Positions 34,161 through 44,444 of a stretch of DNA of 64,000 bases are shown here, one piece after another. A model generated the notes under the pieces. The model saw only the letters and a list, made by a program, of their open reading frames with translations, was not told the origin of the DNA and did no database searches. Positions within the stretch are counted from its first letter, which is position 1; the number at the start of each line of letters is the position of its first letter. Origin of the DNA: Channallabes apus (Eukaryota > Chordata > Actinopteri > Siluriformes > Clariidae); contig CM060126.1 of assembly GCA_030522415.1 (NCBI GenBank), positions 11,668,852 through 11,732,851 of the forward strand, written 5' to 3'. Both the position numbers and the translations under genes were made by a program.

Positions 34161-35802
34161 TTCCAAAGTCCCTGTGTGTTACGTTCTGCACGTTATGCAT
34201 GAACCTCTGAGTGTGTTTTGTTTTTTGAACCCCTGAGTGTGTTATGTTCCCAGAGCCAGTGTTTAGTTTCAATGTGATTAGTTTATTTTAAATAAAAGAC
34301 TCTTTATTTCAAAAACTCTCTGCGTTTATGCCTGCCCTTTTTAAGCCCACAGCAACACCATCAGCCATACCACCCCATCATGAAGTATACATTCAGAGAA
34401 ACTGAAATGCACCCCTCCCCACTTTAAGACCTAGATTCTGAAGACCTGCAGTGATTCAGGCCTCTTTTAAATTTTTTTGTGCAAATTTCATCTTCTGGAT
34501 TCTAGATTATAAAATTGACATTATTCCTGTTTTACTGGAATAGAAGAAATGGAGATTTTCCTTCTCATAACATAAATTGTATTGGTTGTAATCACTCTAT
34601 ACACAATCATTTTCTTTGGTATTTTTTTTTATAAAATATTGAAAGTTAATATTTAATAAAAAGTAGAGTCTTATAAAGGCTATGTAGCTTATATAGTTTT
34701 ACTATATAGGTTTTGCACATTAATCTGACAATCTTTTAATTTTATGGTCATTTAGTTTAATTTATTTCAGTTAATAAATCTACTGCAAATTTAAAGTACA
34801 CAAAATATAAGATGACACATGACCCTACATGCGTAGTTTTTCTAATTACACATACAATCTATAGGCTCAGTGTGTTAACGTTTACGTTGCTTAAATTTGA
34901 TCCTAAAAATATTAAATTTAATTTAAATTATAAATTTGTACTGTAATGTTACTACTGTGATTATAAATTCGTTTAATTACAATGTTTCACTTGATTTTAT
35001 CTGCAACTATGTGCGGCTCTAGACGAGCTGCAGCTCACTAATCCTGGAGACAATGAACTAAGGCCTGAGGCGTCAGTCTGTAGTTATATAGCGCCACTCA
35101 GCGGTAAAAGCCAGCAAACGCACAAACCCAAATACTGTTTGCTATGCGCCGCGATGGTAAAAGTTAAATTCCGAGGTTTCCCTGAATCGGTTTCTCTGAA
35201 TCTTTTGATGATGACTGCAATTCCTGTTATTGTGTATTGTTCTTCATACTCTGCGATTCCTATGACATGTGCATTATTCAACAGACTCTGCGATTGCTGT
35301 GACTGTGTATAGGGTAGAAGAGTGGGCCTTTACCAACAGTCATTTTTCATCTTGCACTGTTTTACCCAAAATAGCTGTTTTTGCAGTTTGTCATGAATGT
35401 TCCTTCTGTAGCACCAGATGTTTCATGTGAAAATTTAAGTGGTGCTTTTGTGTAAATTTTTAATGGTGTTTATGATGTCCCTGTGTCACTCTTCCTAGAT
35501 CTTCTCTCTGCACTATGAGAATGTGTAGGATATGCATACATTTTGCCTTGCAGTTAACTATATTTAAAATAAACTAGAAACAATATTATTTTGTCCTTTC
35601 ATTTGTTTTTGTAGCATGTCCCAGTCACAAACCTGATTGAAAGGCTCATTATGCGGGTCTTTGTCTTCTTTTGTGTGAATTAGAACATTATTCATGTTCA
35701 TTCCTGTCTCCTTGAATGTAGCCTTTCTAAACAAAAAGTGTCTTAAAAATCAATATATTGTTTTCTGTGAATGAGTGAGAAGGATGAATTTCAGATATTT
35801 TT
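34161..35802. other. AT-rich stretch, no gene seen
   Basis: AATAAA near 34290 may be the 3' end of an unidentified retroelement. The rest is AT-rich with no ORF above 75 codons that looks real. Confidence 0.5.
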
Positions 35803-36174
35803 TTAACACTAGAAGTGCCAAGCAGCGGTCATTTGACCGCAAGGGGGGGGGGGGGAATAAATACTGCACACTCGATCAAAATCCAGGACCCTCCTTTCAT
35901 GACTTTTCCTTGATCTGTGAGCTTAATCACCCAGCATGCTTAAATTTTCAAAATCGCACCAGTAAAAGCCAGTATAAAGCTATTTTGCTCTTATTTATGT
36001 GAAATTGCTGACAGCTGCGTGGCGGCGTGACGTTTCCTGCTTTTTCCAACCTGCGATTCTCATTTCTCTCAGCAGATGGCGCAAGGGATCGCGCATACTA
36101 TCTATGCGTCATTCAGTGAGTATATGGATGTATGGAATGAAATCTCAGTTTTCATTCCATACATGCAGTTTACA

Positions 36175-36175
<1 letters not shown>

Positions 36176-36218
<43 letters not shown>
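36176..36218. repeat. (TA)n microsatellite
   Basis: Pure TA run within the left arm. Confidence 0.95.
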
Positions 36219-36220
<2 letters not shown>

Positions 36221-36229
36221 TTCCGTGAA

Positions 36230-36830
36230 ATATCGACAATTCGCCATTCATTCCCGCATTGATAATTAGCAATATTTTATAAGGAGATTTAGGGATTTAG
36301 CTCTACTTAATTTTATAACGTTTTAAGAAAATTCATTAGTTCGTTCATTCTATTTGAAGCTTCTGAACGTCTCGGATGTTTTTTTTAGTGTGACAGTGCT
36401 TTAGATTAGTTCTGAACTTGCTTCCGTGAAATTATCGCTAAAACAATGTAATGACCCCTCCTGAGGCTATAAAGCTTTATTATTGTGTTTGAATTAATCA
36501 GATCTACCACAACAGATAATAAATGCTATGTCAAGCCGAAGTAAACACCACGATTATGCCTCATTTCGTTTGGTGCTGCTAGGCAACGGACCACGCGCCT
36601 ATTCGGGAATGTGGAAGTGATATGTGGCCACTCAGAACTAAATCAAAGATTTCGGTAACTACACGGGGTGTAACATCTGCATGGTGACACTAAACAGCTA
36701 GACAACATAAGCACCTAAACATCGCTAAAACAATGTAATGACCCCTCCTGAGGATATAAAGCTTTATTATTGTGTTTGAATAAATCAGATCTACGACAGC
36801 TGAACAAATTCACTTTTCCGTTATGGTATC
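36230..36830 (-). repeat. Left-arm copy of the dispersed repeat, with an internal duplication
   Basis: Inverted relative to 43020-43490. The block ATCGCTAAAACAATGTAATG with TATAAAGCTTTATTATTGTG occurs twice here (about 36435 and 36723), so about 290 bp are tandemly duplicated. Confidence 0.7.
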
Positions 36831-36867
36831 ATTAATACCTCGGATACCTGTCACTGCTGCTTATCGG

Positions 36868-36945
36868 AATGATGGCTCAGTGGTAAGTCATTTGCTTACC
36901 GTGTGGACAATCCGGGTTCGATTCCCACCAGTGGTCAGCAACAAA
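36868..36945 (+). repeat. tRNA-like module (box A and box B)
   Basis: GATGGCTCAGTGGTAAGTC (box A-like) and GGGTTCGATTCCCACCAG (box B) suggest a tRNA-derived SINE head. Minus-strand copies lie at 42950-43020 and 58140-58220, so the module travels with the arm sequence. No complete cloverleaf could be drawn with confidence. Confidence 0.6.
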
Positions 36946-37154
36946 TTGAGTTTCTAAATTAAGTTTAAATTATTGTGTCCAATTTATATGATGTCGTCCT
37001 CAATAATGATTATAATAAATATATAAATAATTTTTCAGGTTAAATGTTTTCACGCTCCAGCGATATGTAAGATATGTGCAGCTGTGTGTGTACGGAGAGT
37101 TTGTGTATATGTGCGCATTTCATATGTAGTTGTGTGAGCAGTTAGTAGTATATA

Positions 37155-38351
37155 CAGGTCCTTCTCTAAAAATTAGCATATTGTGATAAAGTTCATTATT
37201 TTCTGTAATGTACTGATAAACATTAGACTTTCATATATTTTAGATTCATTACACACAACTGAAGTAGTTCAAGCCTTTTATTGTTTTAATATTGATGATT
37301 GTGGCATACAGCTCATGAAAACCCAAAATCCCTATCTCAAAAAATTAGCATATTTCATCCGACCAATAAAAGAAAGTGTTTTAATACAAAAAAAGTCAAC
37401 CTTCAAATAATTATGTTCAGTTATGCACTCAATACTTGGTCGGGAATCCTTTTGCAGATTCTTGTGTCTTGTGGGGTTCAGGTCAGGAGAGTTGGCAGGC
37501 CAATTGAGCACAGTAATACCACGGTCAGTAAACCATTTACCAGTGGTTTTGGCACTGTGAGCAGGTGCCAGGTCGTGCTGAAAACTGCCCTTGATAAAAC
37601 ACAGTGGACCAACATCAGCAGCTGACATGGCACCCCAGACCATCACTGACTGTGGGTACTTGACACTGGACTTCAGGCATTTTGGCATTTCCCTCTCCCC
37701 AGTCTTCCTCCAGACTCTGGCACCTTGATTTCCGAATGACATGCAAAATTTGCAACCTGTAGCCCATTTCCTGCACACGCCTGTACACGGTGGCTCTGGA
37801 TGTTTCTACTCCTGACTCAGTCCACTGCTTCCTCAGGTCCCCCAAGGTTTGGAATCGGTTCTTCTCCACAATCTTCCTCAGGGCCCGGTCACCTCTTCTC
37901 GTTGTGCAGCGTTTTCTGCCACACTTTTTCCTTCCCACAGACTTCCCACAGTGTCTTACCCTCTTGCTTGAGGGTGTCAATGATGGCCTTCTGGACAGCA
38001 GTCAGGTCGGCAGTCTTACCCATGATTGCGGTTTTGAGTAATGAACCAGGCTGGGAGTTTTTAAAAGCCTCAGGAATCTTTTGCTGGTGTTTAGAGTTAA
38101 TTAGTTGTTACAGATGATTAGGTCAATAGCTCGTTTAGAGAACCTTTTCATGATATGCTAATTTTTTGAGATAGGGATTTTGGGGTTTCAAGAGCTGTAT
38201 GCCACAATCATCAATATTAAAACAATAAAAGGCTTGAACTACTTCAGTTGTGTGTAATGAATCTAAAATATATGAAAGTCTAATGTTTATCAGTACATTA
38301 CAGAAAATAATGAACTTTATCACACTATGCTAATTTTTTGAGAAGGACCTG
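37155..38351 (-). mobile_element. Tc1/mariner transposon (1197 bp), degenerate
   Basis: Inverted ends start CAGGTCCTTCTC and extend about 200 bp; TA lies outside each end (37153-37154, 38352-38353). The uninterrupted site (GTAGTATATATGTATG on the minus strand) is preserved in the right arm near 42680. The transposase inside is broken. Confidence 0.92.
37400..38022 (-). pseudogene. Tc1-family transposase, broken
   Basis: The N-terminal part (37980 downward) contains GRKRCTTRRGDRALRKIVEK and SRATVYRRVQEMGYR, the paired-type DNA-binding helices of Tc1 transposases. The frame then shifts. The second part reads VMVWGAMS, FQHDLAPAHSA (second catalytic D) and NWPANSPDLNP (third D of the DD34D triad). 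The segment with the first catalytic D is missing, so the protein could not be active. Confidence 0.85.
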
Positions 38352-38424
38352 TATGTATGTGTGACTGTTTCATATATGTTTATGCAAGTGTTTCATGTGT
38401 GTGTGCATGATTTAAGTTTGATTT

Positions 38425-38726
38425 GGAATAGCCTGCCACTGAATGTCAGATCTGCACAAACATTGGAGCGTTTTAAATCATTATTAAAAACACACTTTTA
38501 TGGACTGGCTTTTAGCACAGGTTGACTTGGATGTTTTTATCTATGTTATTTAATTTTATTTTATTTTAACTGCTTCTAGTTTTACCTGCCTTAACTAGTT
38601 TGTATTATATGTAGTATTTTATTGTGTGTTTTTTTTATTATCTATTCTCTGCGTGTACAGCACTTTGGGCAGCACAAACTGTTGTAAATGTGCTATATAA
38701 ATAAACTTGACTTGACTTGACTTGAC
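38425..38726 (+). mobile_element. 5'-truncated L2-type LINE with TTGATTT target duplication
   Basis: Translation starts WNSLPLNVRSAQTLERFKS and LLKTHFYGLAF, the ORF2 C-terminus common to L2-like LINEs, and then a stop. The 3' UTR ends GTGCTATATAAATAAA with CTTGA repeats. TTGATTT occurs at 38418-38424 and 38727-38733. The empty site (AAGTTTGATTTAAGCCC on the minus strand) is present in the right arm near 42608-42618. Confidence 0.85.
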
Positions 38727-38780
38727 TTGATTTAAGCCCTATGCGGCACCTCATAGAGTTTCAGGTCAATTTCAGGTAAA

Positions 38781-39504
38781 AAAAATATATAGTATCCCTT
38801 TTTAAGCTGATTTTTCGCTACCGAAGATCATTTTTATCAACTTGTTATTAATTCATTATTTTGTATTAAATAATGAATTAATTATTTACATTAACATGCG
38901 CAACATTAACATGCGCAACATCATATCAACATTTAAAAAAATTTATTTGAAGGGGCAGAACCGTAGAACCGGCCCTGGTTGAAACTGCCGGATGCATTGT
39001 GCTCAGAACGCATACATTTTTCTTTCGTTTTCCCTGGTAAATCGTGAGCGTTATATTTCTTTCTTTCCCCAGGAAAGGCTTCACAAAACGCATTACAACG
39101 GTGTCTGATAACCGCCCTACTGTCGTCTTTCCCTAGATAGGGCTTTAGTAGGGAGCCCCCACGCTTAGCACTCTGTTCACAGGCAAGATTTCGGTCATCA
39201 ACTTGCACTTCAAGCAGACCTCATTGTCCTGTTGTCTAGAGAATGATGCTTATTGAACATGGTAATTTTTAAACGCCTTTACTGTATGTAAATAAATAAA
39301 TAAATAGCTTGAATGGAGAAACAACATTCCTTAACGACCATGATTGTAACATATATGTACATATCAGAAATAAAAATACTTATGTTTTAATTTAATCAAA
39401 TGAACACAAAAATATGACAAAATGGTCATCTCTAAGCTTTTATTTTTTATTGATCATATGATTTGTTTTCTTTTCGTGGCATTAGATTTCAGTCTGTCCA
39501 CGCT
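38781..39504. other. Old repeat debris in the spacer
   Basis: Includes a diverged TTTTTCGCTACCGAAGATCA repeat (about 38808) and an hAT-like end (GAACCGGCCCTGG near 38970). The small ORFs are not supported as genes. Confidence 0.4.
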
Positions 39505-39509
39505 GTAAG

Positions 39510-39870
39510 TGTCACGATTTCCTCTTCTACCGTGTTTGCGTCTGGAGTGTGTGCGTGGCATGAACGCGGAGGCGAGCTGACGGTTTAGCAAAGTCCTTTT
39601 ATTAAACATCAAAAAGGTAAACCCACATCCAAACACAAACTAAGGATTAACTGTAACGGAAGCTAGACGCCTGACTGAACTTCAGACAAGCTATTTATAC
39701 TAAACATAAACTAAAATCAACTCATTAACTTCCCTCGGTTCAGGTGAGCTTCTACGTCACCTGACCGAGGTGCAAACTGGGAAATGAAGTCATCAAACTA
39801 TAACTCAAGCTAAACTACAAACAAAAACCAAAAACAGGCGTTAGGCGCCCTCTAGGGGTTAACCGTCACA
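39510..39870 (-). repeat. Short LTR element copy 1, 3' LTR
   Basis: Minus-strand ends are TGTGACGGTTAACCCC and CGTGACA. The stop codon of the element's ORF lies inside it (39852-39854). Confidence 0.92.
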
Positions 39871-41450
39871 GTACTCCCCCCCAAAGAAATGCTCCTCCGG
39901 AGCATCGCCGGAGGCCCCGGGCACCCACCCCACAGTACTACCTTCGGCCTCCCGACCAGGAGGCTGGGCGACGGGCCCGGAGATGTGCTCTGCGGCTGCT
40001 GGGCTGGAGACGTGCTCGGCGGGTGCAGAGCTGGCTCGGCGCTCGACGACGGCGTGGGAGCGGTCACTGCGCTCGACGACGGCGTGGGAGCGGTCACTGC
40101 GTTCGACGACGGCGTGGGAGCGGTCACTGCGCTCGACGACGGCGTGGGAGCGGTCACTGCGCTCGACGACGGCGTGGGAGCGGTCACTGCGCTCGACGAC
40201 GGCGTGGGAGCGGTCACTGCGCTCGACGGCGGCGTGGGAGCGTTCACTGCGCTCGACGGCGGCGTGGGAGCGGTCACTGCGCTCGACGGCGGAGTGGGAG
40301 CGTGCAGTGCGCTCGACGGCGGCGTGGGAGCGTGCAGTGCGCTCGACGGCGGCGTGGGAGCGTGCAGTGCGCTCGACGGCGGCGTTGGAGCGTGCAGTGC
40401 GCTCGACGGCGTCGTTGGAGCGTGCAGTGCGCTCGACGGCGGCGTTGGAGCGTGCAGTGCGCTCGTCGGCTCAACGTCGTACTCAAAGCCGGGAGGCGGC
40501 GGCAGGACAGGTGCGTCGGTCAGCGGTTGCTGACACGCTAACTCGCTGTCCACGAAGCCAGGACGCGGCGGCAGAACGGGTGTGTCGGTCAGCGGCTGCT
40601 GACACGCTAGCTCGCTGTCCACGAAGCCGGGAGGCGGTGGTGGAGCGTGCATGGAGCTCAACCGCGGCGTCGTTGACTCATCGTCGTCCATGCTGCATCG
40701 CTCGTGCACCTCTTCCTCCGTGAGGGGTTTAGGCAGTGGCAGGAGTGGGAGTGCATCGTCTAGATCCGAGAGAGGACTCGCTTCCGGGACCATGGCCTGG
40801 TTCTCCCGAACCTGGACGAGCAGCAGTTGGAGCTGCAGCACCTGCTCGCGCAGGTCCCGAATGCACTCCCAGTTGAGCTCTGCCCACTGCCAGTAGAATC
40901 CCCCCGCGTCGCCGTGTTGCAGCGGCGCACAAACCTCCGTGCTCAGCTCCGGCGGCGGGGACGGGGGAAGCGCGCTGTCTACACCGCATCGCACCTGCGC
41001 GTCTTCCTCCGCGACGGGTTCAGGCAGTGACCGGGGGAGGAGTGCATCGTCCAGATCCGGGAGGGGGATCGCTTCCGGGACTACAGGCTGGTTCTCCCGA
41101 ACCTGGACGAACTGCAGTTGGAGCTGCAGCACCTGCTCGCCCAGGTCGCGAATGCACTCCTCGTTGCGCTCTGCCCACTGCCTGTAGAACTCTTCCGTCT
41201 CTCCCTCGGCCGCTACACCCTCCTGCCTTTCCGCTTCCTCGGTGTACCTGCAGTTCTCCCCGCTTTGCCAGAACTCTGTCTCGCCGTGCTCCTCGCTGTC
41301 CTCCAGCAAACCCTCCTGCTCCATCAGCAAGCTGTACTCCCAGCTGCGATACATCCACTCTTCCTCGCTGTCCTCCAGCCAGTTCGCCAGCTTGGGCGAG
41401 ATGGTATCCGCGCCCCCCCAAAAATAATCCAGGGGGAAATCCTCCGCCAT
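39852..41450 (-). CDS. Repeat-rich acidic/proline-rich protein of the short LTR element (532 aa)
   Basis: I do not recognise the family. The ATG at 41450 lies 23 nt after the LTR. Residues 1-60 are acidic (MAEDFPLDYFWGG, NWLEDSEEEW). An approximately 95-residue unit then occurs twice, each with a helix such as RDLGEQVLQLQLQFVQVREN, possibly a coiled coil. Next come two 22-residue repeats (GFVDSELACQQPLTD) and about 14 ten-residue repeats (SSALHAPTPP or SSAVTAPTPS). The frame crosses the polypurine tract and stops 19 nt inside the 3' LTR. There is no zinc knuckle or catalytic motif. It might act as a gag substitute or RNA-packaging protein, which is only a guess. Opposite-strand ORFs over the 30-bp repeats are shadows. 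Confidence 0.75.
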   Translation of the reverse strand: MAEDFPLDYFWGGADTISPKLANWLEDSEEEWMYRSWEYSLLMEQEGLLEDSEEHGETEFWQSGENCRYTEEAERQEGVAAEGETEEFYRQWAERNEECIRDLGEQVLQLQLQFVQVRENQPVVPEAIPLPDLDDALLPRSLPEPVAEEDAQVRCGVDSALPPSPPPELSTEVCAPLQHGDAGGFYWQWAELNWECIRDLREQVLQLQLLLVQVRENQAMVPEASPLSDLDDALPLLPLPKPLTEEEVHERCSMDDDESTTPRLSSMHAPPPPPGFVDSELACQQPLTDTPVLPPRPGFVDSELACQQPLTDAPVLPPPPGFEYDVEPTSALHAPTPPSSALHAPTTPSSALHAPTPPSSALHAPTPPSSALHAPTPPSSALHAPTPPSSAVTAPTPPSSAVNAPTPPSSAVTAPTPSSSAVTAPTPSSSAVTAPTPSSSAVTAPTPSSNAVTAPTPSSSAVTAPTPSSSAEPALHPPSTSPAQQPQSTSPGPSPSLLVGRPKVVLWGGCPGPPAMLRRSISLGGSTVTVNP

Positions 41451-41462
41451 GCCACTTGAACG

Positions 41463-41473
41463 GTCTAGCTTTC
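41463..41473 (-). promoter_or_regulatory. Predicted self-primer site of copy 1
   Basis: GAAAGCTAGAC directly follows the 5' LTR on the minus strand. It pairs over nine bases with GTCTAGCTT (41632-41624), the predicted transcript start, which lies 31 nt after the start of a TATAAATA box (41663-41656). Confidence 0.6.
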
Positions 41474-41834
41474 TGTCACGATTTTCTCTTCTACCGTGTT
41501 TGCGTCTGGAGTGTGTGCGTGGCATGAACGCGGAGGCGAGCTGACGGTTTAGCAAAGTCCTTTTATTAAACATCAAAAAGGTAAACCAACATCCAAACAC
41601 AAACTAAGGATTAACTGTAACGGAAGCTAGACGCCTGACTGAACTTCAGCCAGGCTATTTATACTAAACATAAACTAAAATCAACTCATTAACTTCCCTC
41701 CGTTCAGGTGAGCTTCTACGTCACCTGACCGAGGTGCAAACTGGGAAATGAAGTCATCAAACTATAACTCAAGCTAAACTACAAACAAAAACCAAAAACG
41801 GGCGTTAGGCACCCTCTAGGGGTTAACCGTCACA
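41474..41834 (-). repeat. Short LTR element copy 1, 5' LTR
   Basis: Contains TATAAATA at 41656-41663 on the minus strand and the predicted transcript start at 41632. Confidence 0.92.
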
Positions 41835-41839
41835 GTAAG

Positions 41840-42554
41840 GTGTAAATTTAACTAAGGTAAAGGAAGCATGTTTTGAAACATAATGCAATAATGTAGATCA
41901 AACATAATACACCTGTCCATAAATAAAAAGGAATATTTAGACCTTTATGCAAACTATATTTCACTTAAATACACAGATTAAAACGAAAGAATGGAAAGAA
42001 TGGTGATGGGGACAAATGGAAGGAGGAAGGAAATCAGGAGGCATCGGTTTTCATAATTTTACAAAATCTGAATATATTCAGTAAATGTATGAACTATACT
42101 CAAAGTATTAAATCCAACTACGAAGCCTGATTTAATTGGTACCATCTAACTTTTTATTTTCTATTTATTTTATGTTTTGCTGGCGAAATACATTTTAGAC
42201 AGAGACATCTGCTTGGTCTTGTTATTTTAAAATACAGCCAATTACCCCATGAGCGAAAACGGTTTGATAACTTCACACCTATCGTGAATGAAAGCAATAC
42301 AGAAACGGGGGCGGGGGGGGGGGGGAGTAATGCTTGTGTTCGGCTTGGAGCGCGCGGTCACGTTGTATTCAGAGAATAGACTATATATTTGTATGTTGCA
42401 TTTCAGTGGGAGTATGTCTGCAGTTTTATAATCTGCTCATATCTGCGCTCGCGTTTATCAGCCTTTTGATCAACGCCACTCACTTTCACTTTGCAAAAAG
42501 CATTGTTTCTCGTTTACTGTATAGTTAAAGTACATACACACACTCATCATGAAA
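41840..42554. other. Spacer with dispersed repeat, no gene
   Basis: Holds a copy of the GGTTTGATAACTTC repeat (about 42150-42300), a run of G (about 42310) and a segment (TCTGCTCATATCTGCGCTCG) repeated at about 59060. Confidence 0.5.
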
Positions 42555-43660
42555 GATCTTTTTTTACCTGAAATTTACCTGAAACTCTATGAGGCGCCGC
42601 ATAGGGCTTAAATCAAACTTCACTCATGCACACACACATGAAACACTTGCATACAGATATATGAAACAGTCACACATACATATATACTACTAACTGCTCA
42701 AACTGCTACATATGAAATGCGCACATATACACAAATTCTCTGTACACACACAGCTGCACAGAGTAGTGAACTGTAGCGCTGTAGGCAACTAGGGGATGAA
42801 AAATTATTAGTCATTACATATCGCTGGAGCGTGAAAAAATTTAACCTGGAAAATTATTTATATATTTATTATAATCATTATCGAGGACGACATCATATAA
42901 ATAGGACACAATTTATATTTCAACTTAATTTAGAAACCCAATTTGTTGTTGACCACTGGCGGGAATCGAACCCGGATCGTCCACACGGTAAGCAAATGAC
43001 TTACCACTGAGCCATCATTCTGATAAGCTGCAGTGACAGGTATCCGAGGTGTTAATGTTACCATAACGGAAAAGTTAAGTTGTTCAGCTGTGGTAGATCT
43101 GATTTATTCAAACACAATAATAAAGCTTTATATCCTCAGGAGGGTCATTACATTGTTTTAGCGATAATTTCGCGGAAGCGAGTTCAGAACTACATCGCTG
43201 CTCCTGCTCCATCCGAGACGTTCAGAAGCTTCAAATAAAATGAACAAACTAATGAATTTTCTCAAACCGATATAAAATTAAGTAGAGCTTTCCTTTTTGT
43301 TATAGTAAGAAGCCTCTAGATGGACAAAGGAGGAGAAAAAACGGCAGAAAAAAGTCATGCCAAAACCTTTGGGTTATAATGCAAAACATAACTTTTTTTT
43401 CTTCCTTTCCCTTAGAGACTCTGTAGTAGGTTTTCTCAGTTCAATATGAAAAAAATATATATCGCTGATTATCAACACGGGAATGAATGGCGCATTGTTC
43501 AAGTGCAAGTTGATCTTGGAGCTAAACTATTTGCTTTGGGTGAAGGCGCCATCTAGCGATCATTGTGTGTCAGTGACAGCTTCCCATTCAAAACAATAGG
43601 CGGTCATATGACCGCTGAACCACGTTATAAGTAGGTCACATTGGCGCGGCGCTTCTAGTG
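42555..43660. repeat. Right inverted arm of the TTAA-bounded structure
   Basis: Reverse complement of the left arm without the Tc1 and L2 insertions. It contains the tRNA-like module (42950-43020, minus), the AATAATAAAGCTTTATATCC block and the terminal palindrome GCGGTCATATGACCGC (about 43603-43618). Confidence 0.75.
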
Positions 43661-43664
43661 TTAA

Positions 43665-44444
43665 AGCAATCACTCTAGGCTACAAGATCTAGTTCACAAA
43701 AGTCTTGACAAATGTTCCAAATGTTTTTTATGGTCTTTTTCAGTGACTTTTTTTTTTCATTAACCAAAAACGGTTATTTTCTACAAACTTTTTTATATAT
43801 TAGTCACATATTTTTTTGTAGCCAGATTTGTACTGAATACAGGGTAATGAGACTTAAGCCAATTATATTTGTACCTATAGAAGCAACCCGAATCAGGGAA
43901 TGTCAGGGAATGTCAAAACTTTTCCAGGGTCCCAAATCACTCTCAGACCCCCAGAGAATCAATAAAATCAATATTAAAAAAAAAAAATCCTCTGGTTATC
44001 TTGTTTAATATTAAAATTGTTTGATGTTATCAATCATTTAAAGGTGATAAATATGGGGGGGGAAACAACAACAACAGAAAAACAGGAAGAGGCAAATATG
44101 TTTTTACACAACTATAGGAAATTTAACATTTTTGGAGTTGTAGAAAACAGCAATTGGGTGATGGCAGGTAAATGATACCTTAGACAGTAACCAGTAGTAG
44201 ATTGCTAACACAGCTATATTTGGAAAAAAAAAAAGTGACATTCTTAAAGTGTAAAATAAAATAATTATTGCATTTTCCCATGCCAAGTGAAAGTAAGCAA
44301 TGTTAAAAGGTATAGAAGTAAGGTTAAGGCAAATCAGTTGTTGCATCCATTCAGTGTGAAGATTAAGGCACCAAAAGTTTATCAAAACAATACCAGTACT
44401 CAGCTTAAGAAACAAAAAATTCAGAGAACTCACTGATGTTATGT
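43665..44444. other. Region downstream of the odorant receptor, no gene seen
   Basis: AT-rich with homopolymer runs. It may include the 3' UTR of the receptor, but no clear polyadenylation site could be assigned. Confidence 0.4.

Larger units (their letters stand above)
39510..41834 (-). mobile_element. Short LTR retroelement, copy 1, with one novel ORF
   Basis: Two 361-bp LTRs (39510-39870 and 41474-41834) about 98% alike, and GTAAG on both sides (39505-39509 and 41835-41839). The minus-strand order is 5' LTR, self-type primer site, one long ORF, polypurine tract (TTTGGGGGGGAGTAC), 3' LTR. No protease, RT, RNase H or integrase is present, so it must be moved by another element's enzymes. 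Copy 2 lies at 51904-54117. Confidence 0.9.
35807..43660. mobile_element. TTAA-bounded structure with long inverted arms (piggyBac-like ends), carrying later insertions
   Basis: The left end reads TTAA then CACTAGAAGTGCC (35803-35819). The right end reads GGCGCTTCTAGTG then TTAA (43648-43664). These are inverted termini with the TTAA duplication typical of piggyBac. The sequence inside the left end (35807-37154, 38352-38424, 38734-38780) is repeated inverted at 42555-43660. A Tc1 element and an L2 fragment interrupt only the left arm, and a short LTR element sits in the spacer. No piggyBac transposase is inside. Both arms might instead be independent insertions. Confidence 0.6.

Noticed and set aside
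39889..40723. Long plus-strand ORFs across the short LTR element (214, 246 and 172 codons)
   Set aside because: All plus-strand frames stay open because a stop-free 30-bp repeat is read in each; they are shadows of the minus-strand ORF.
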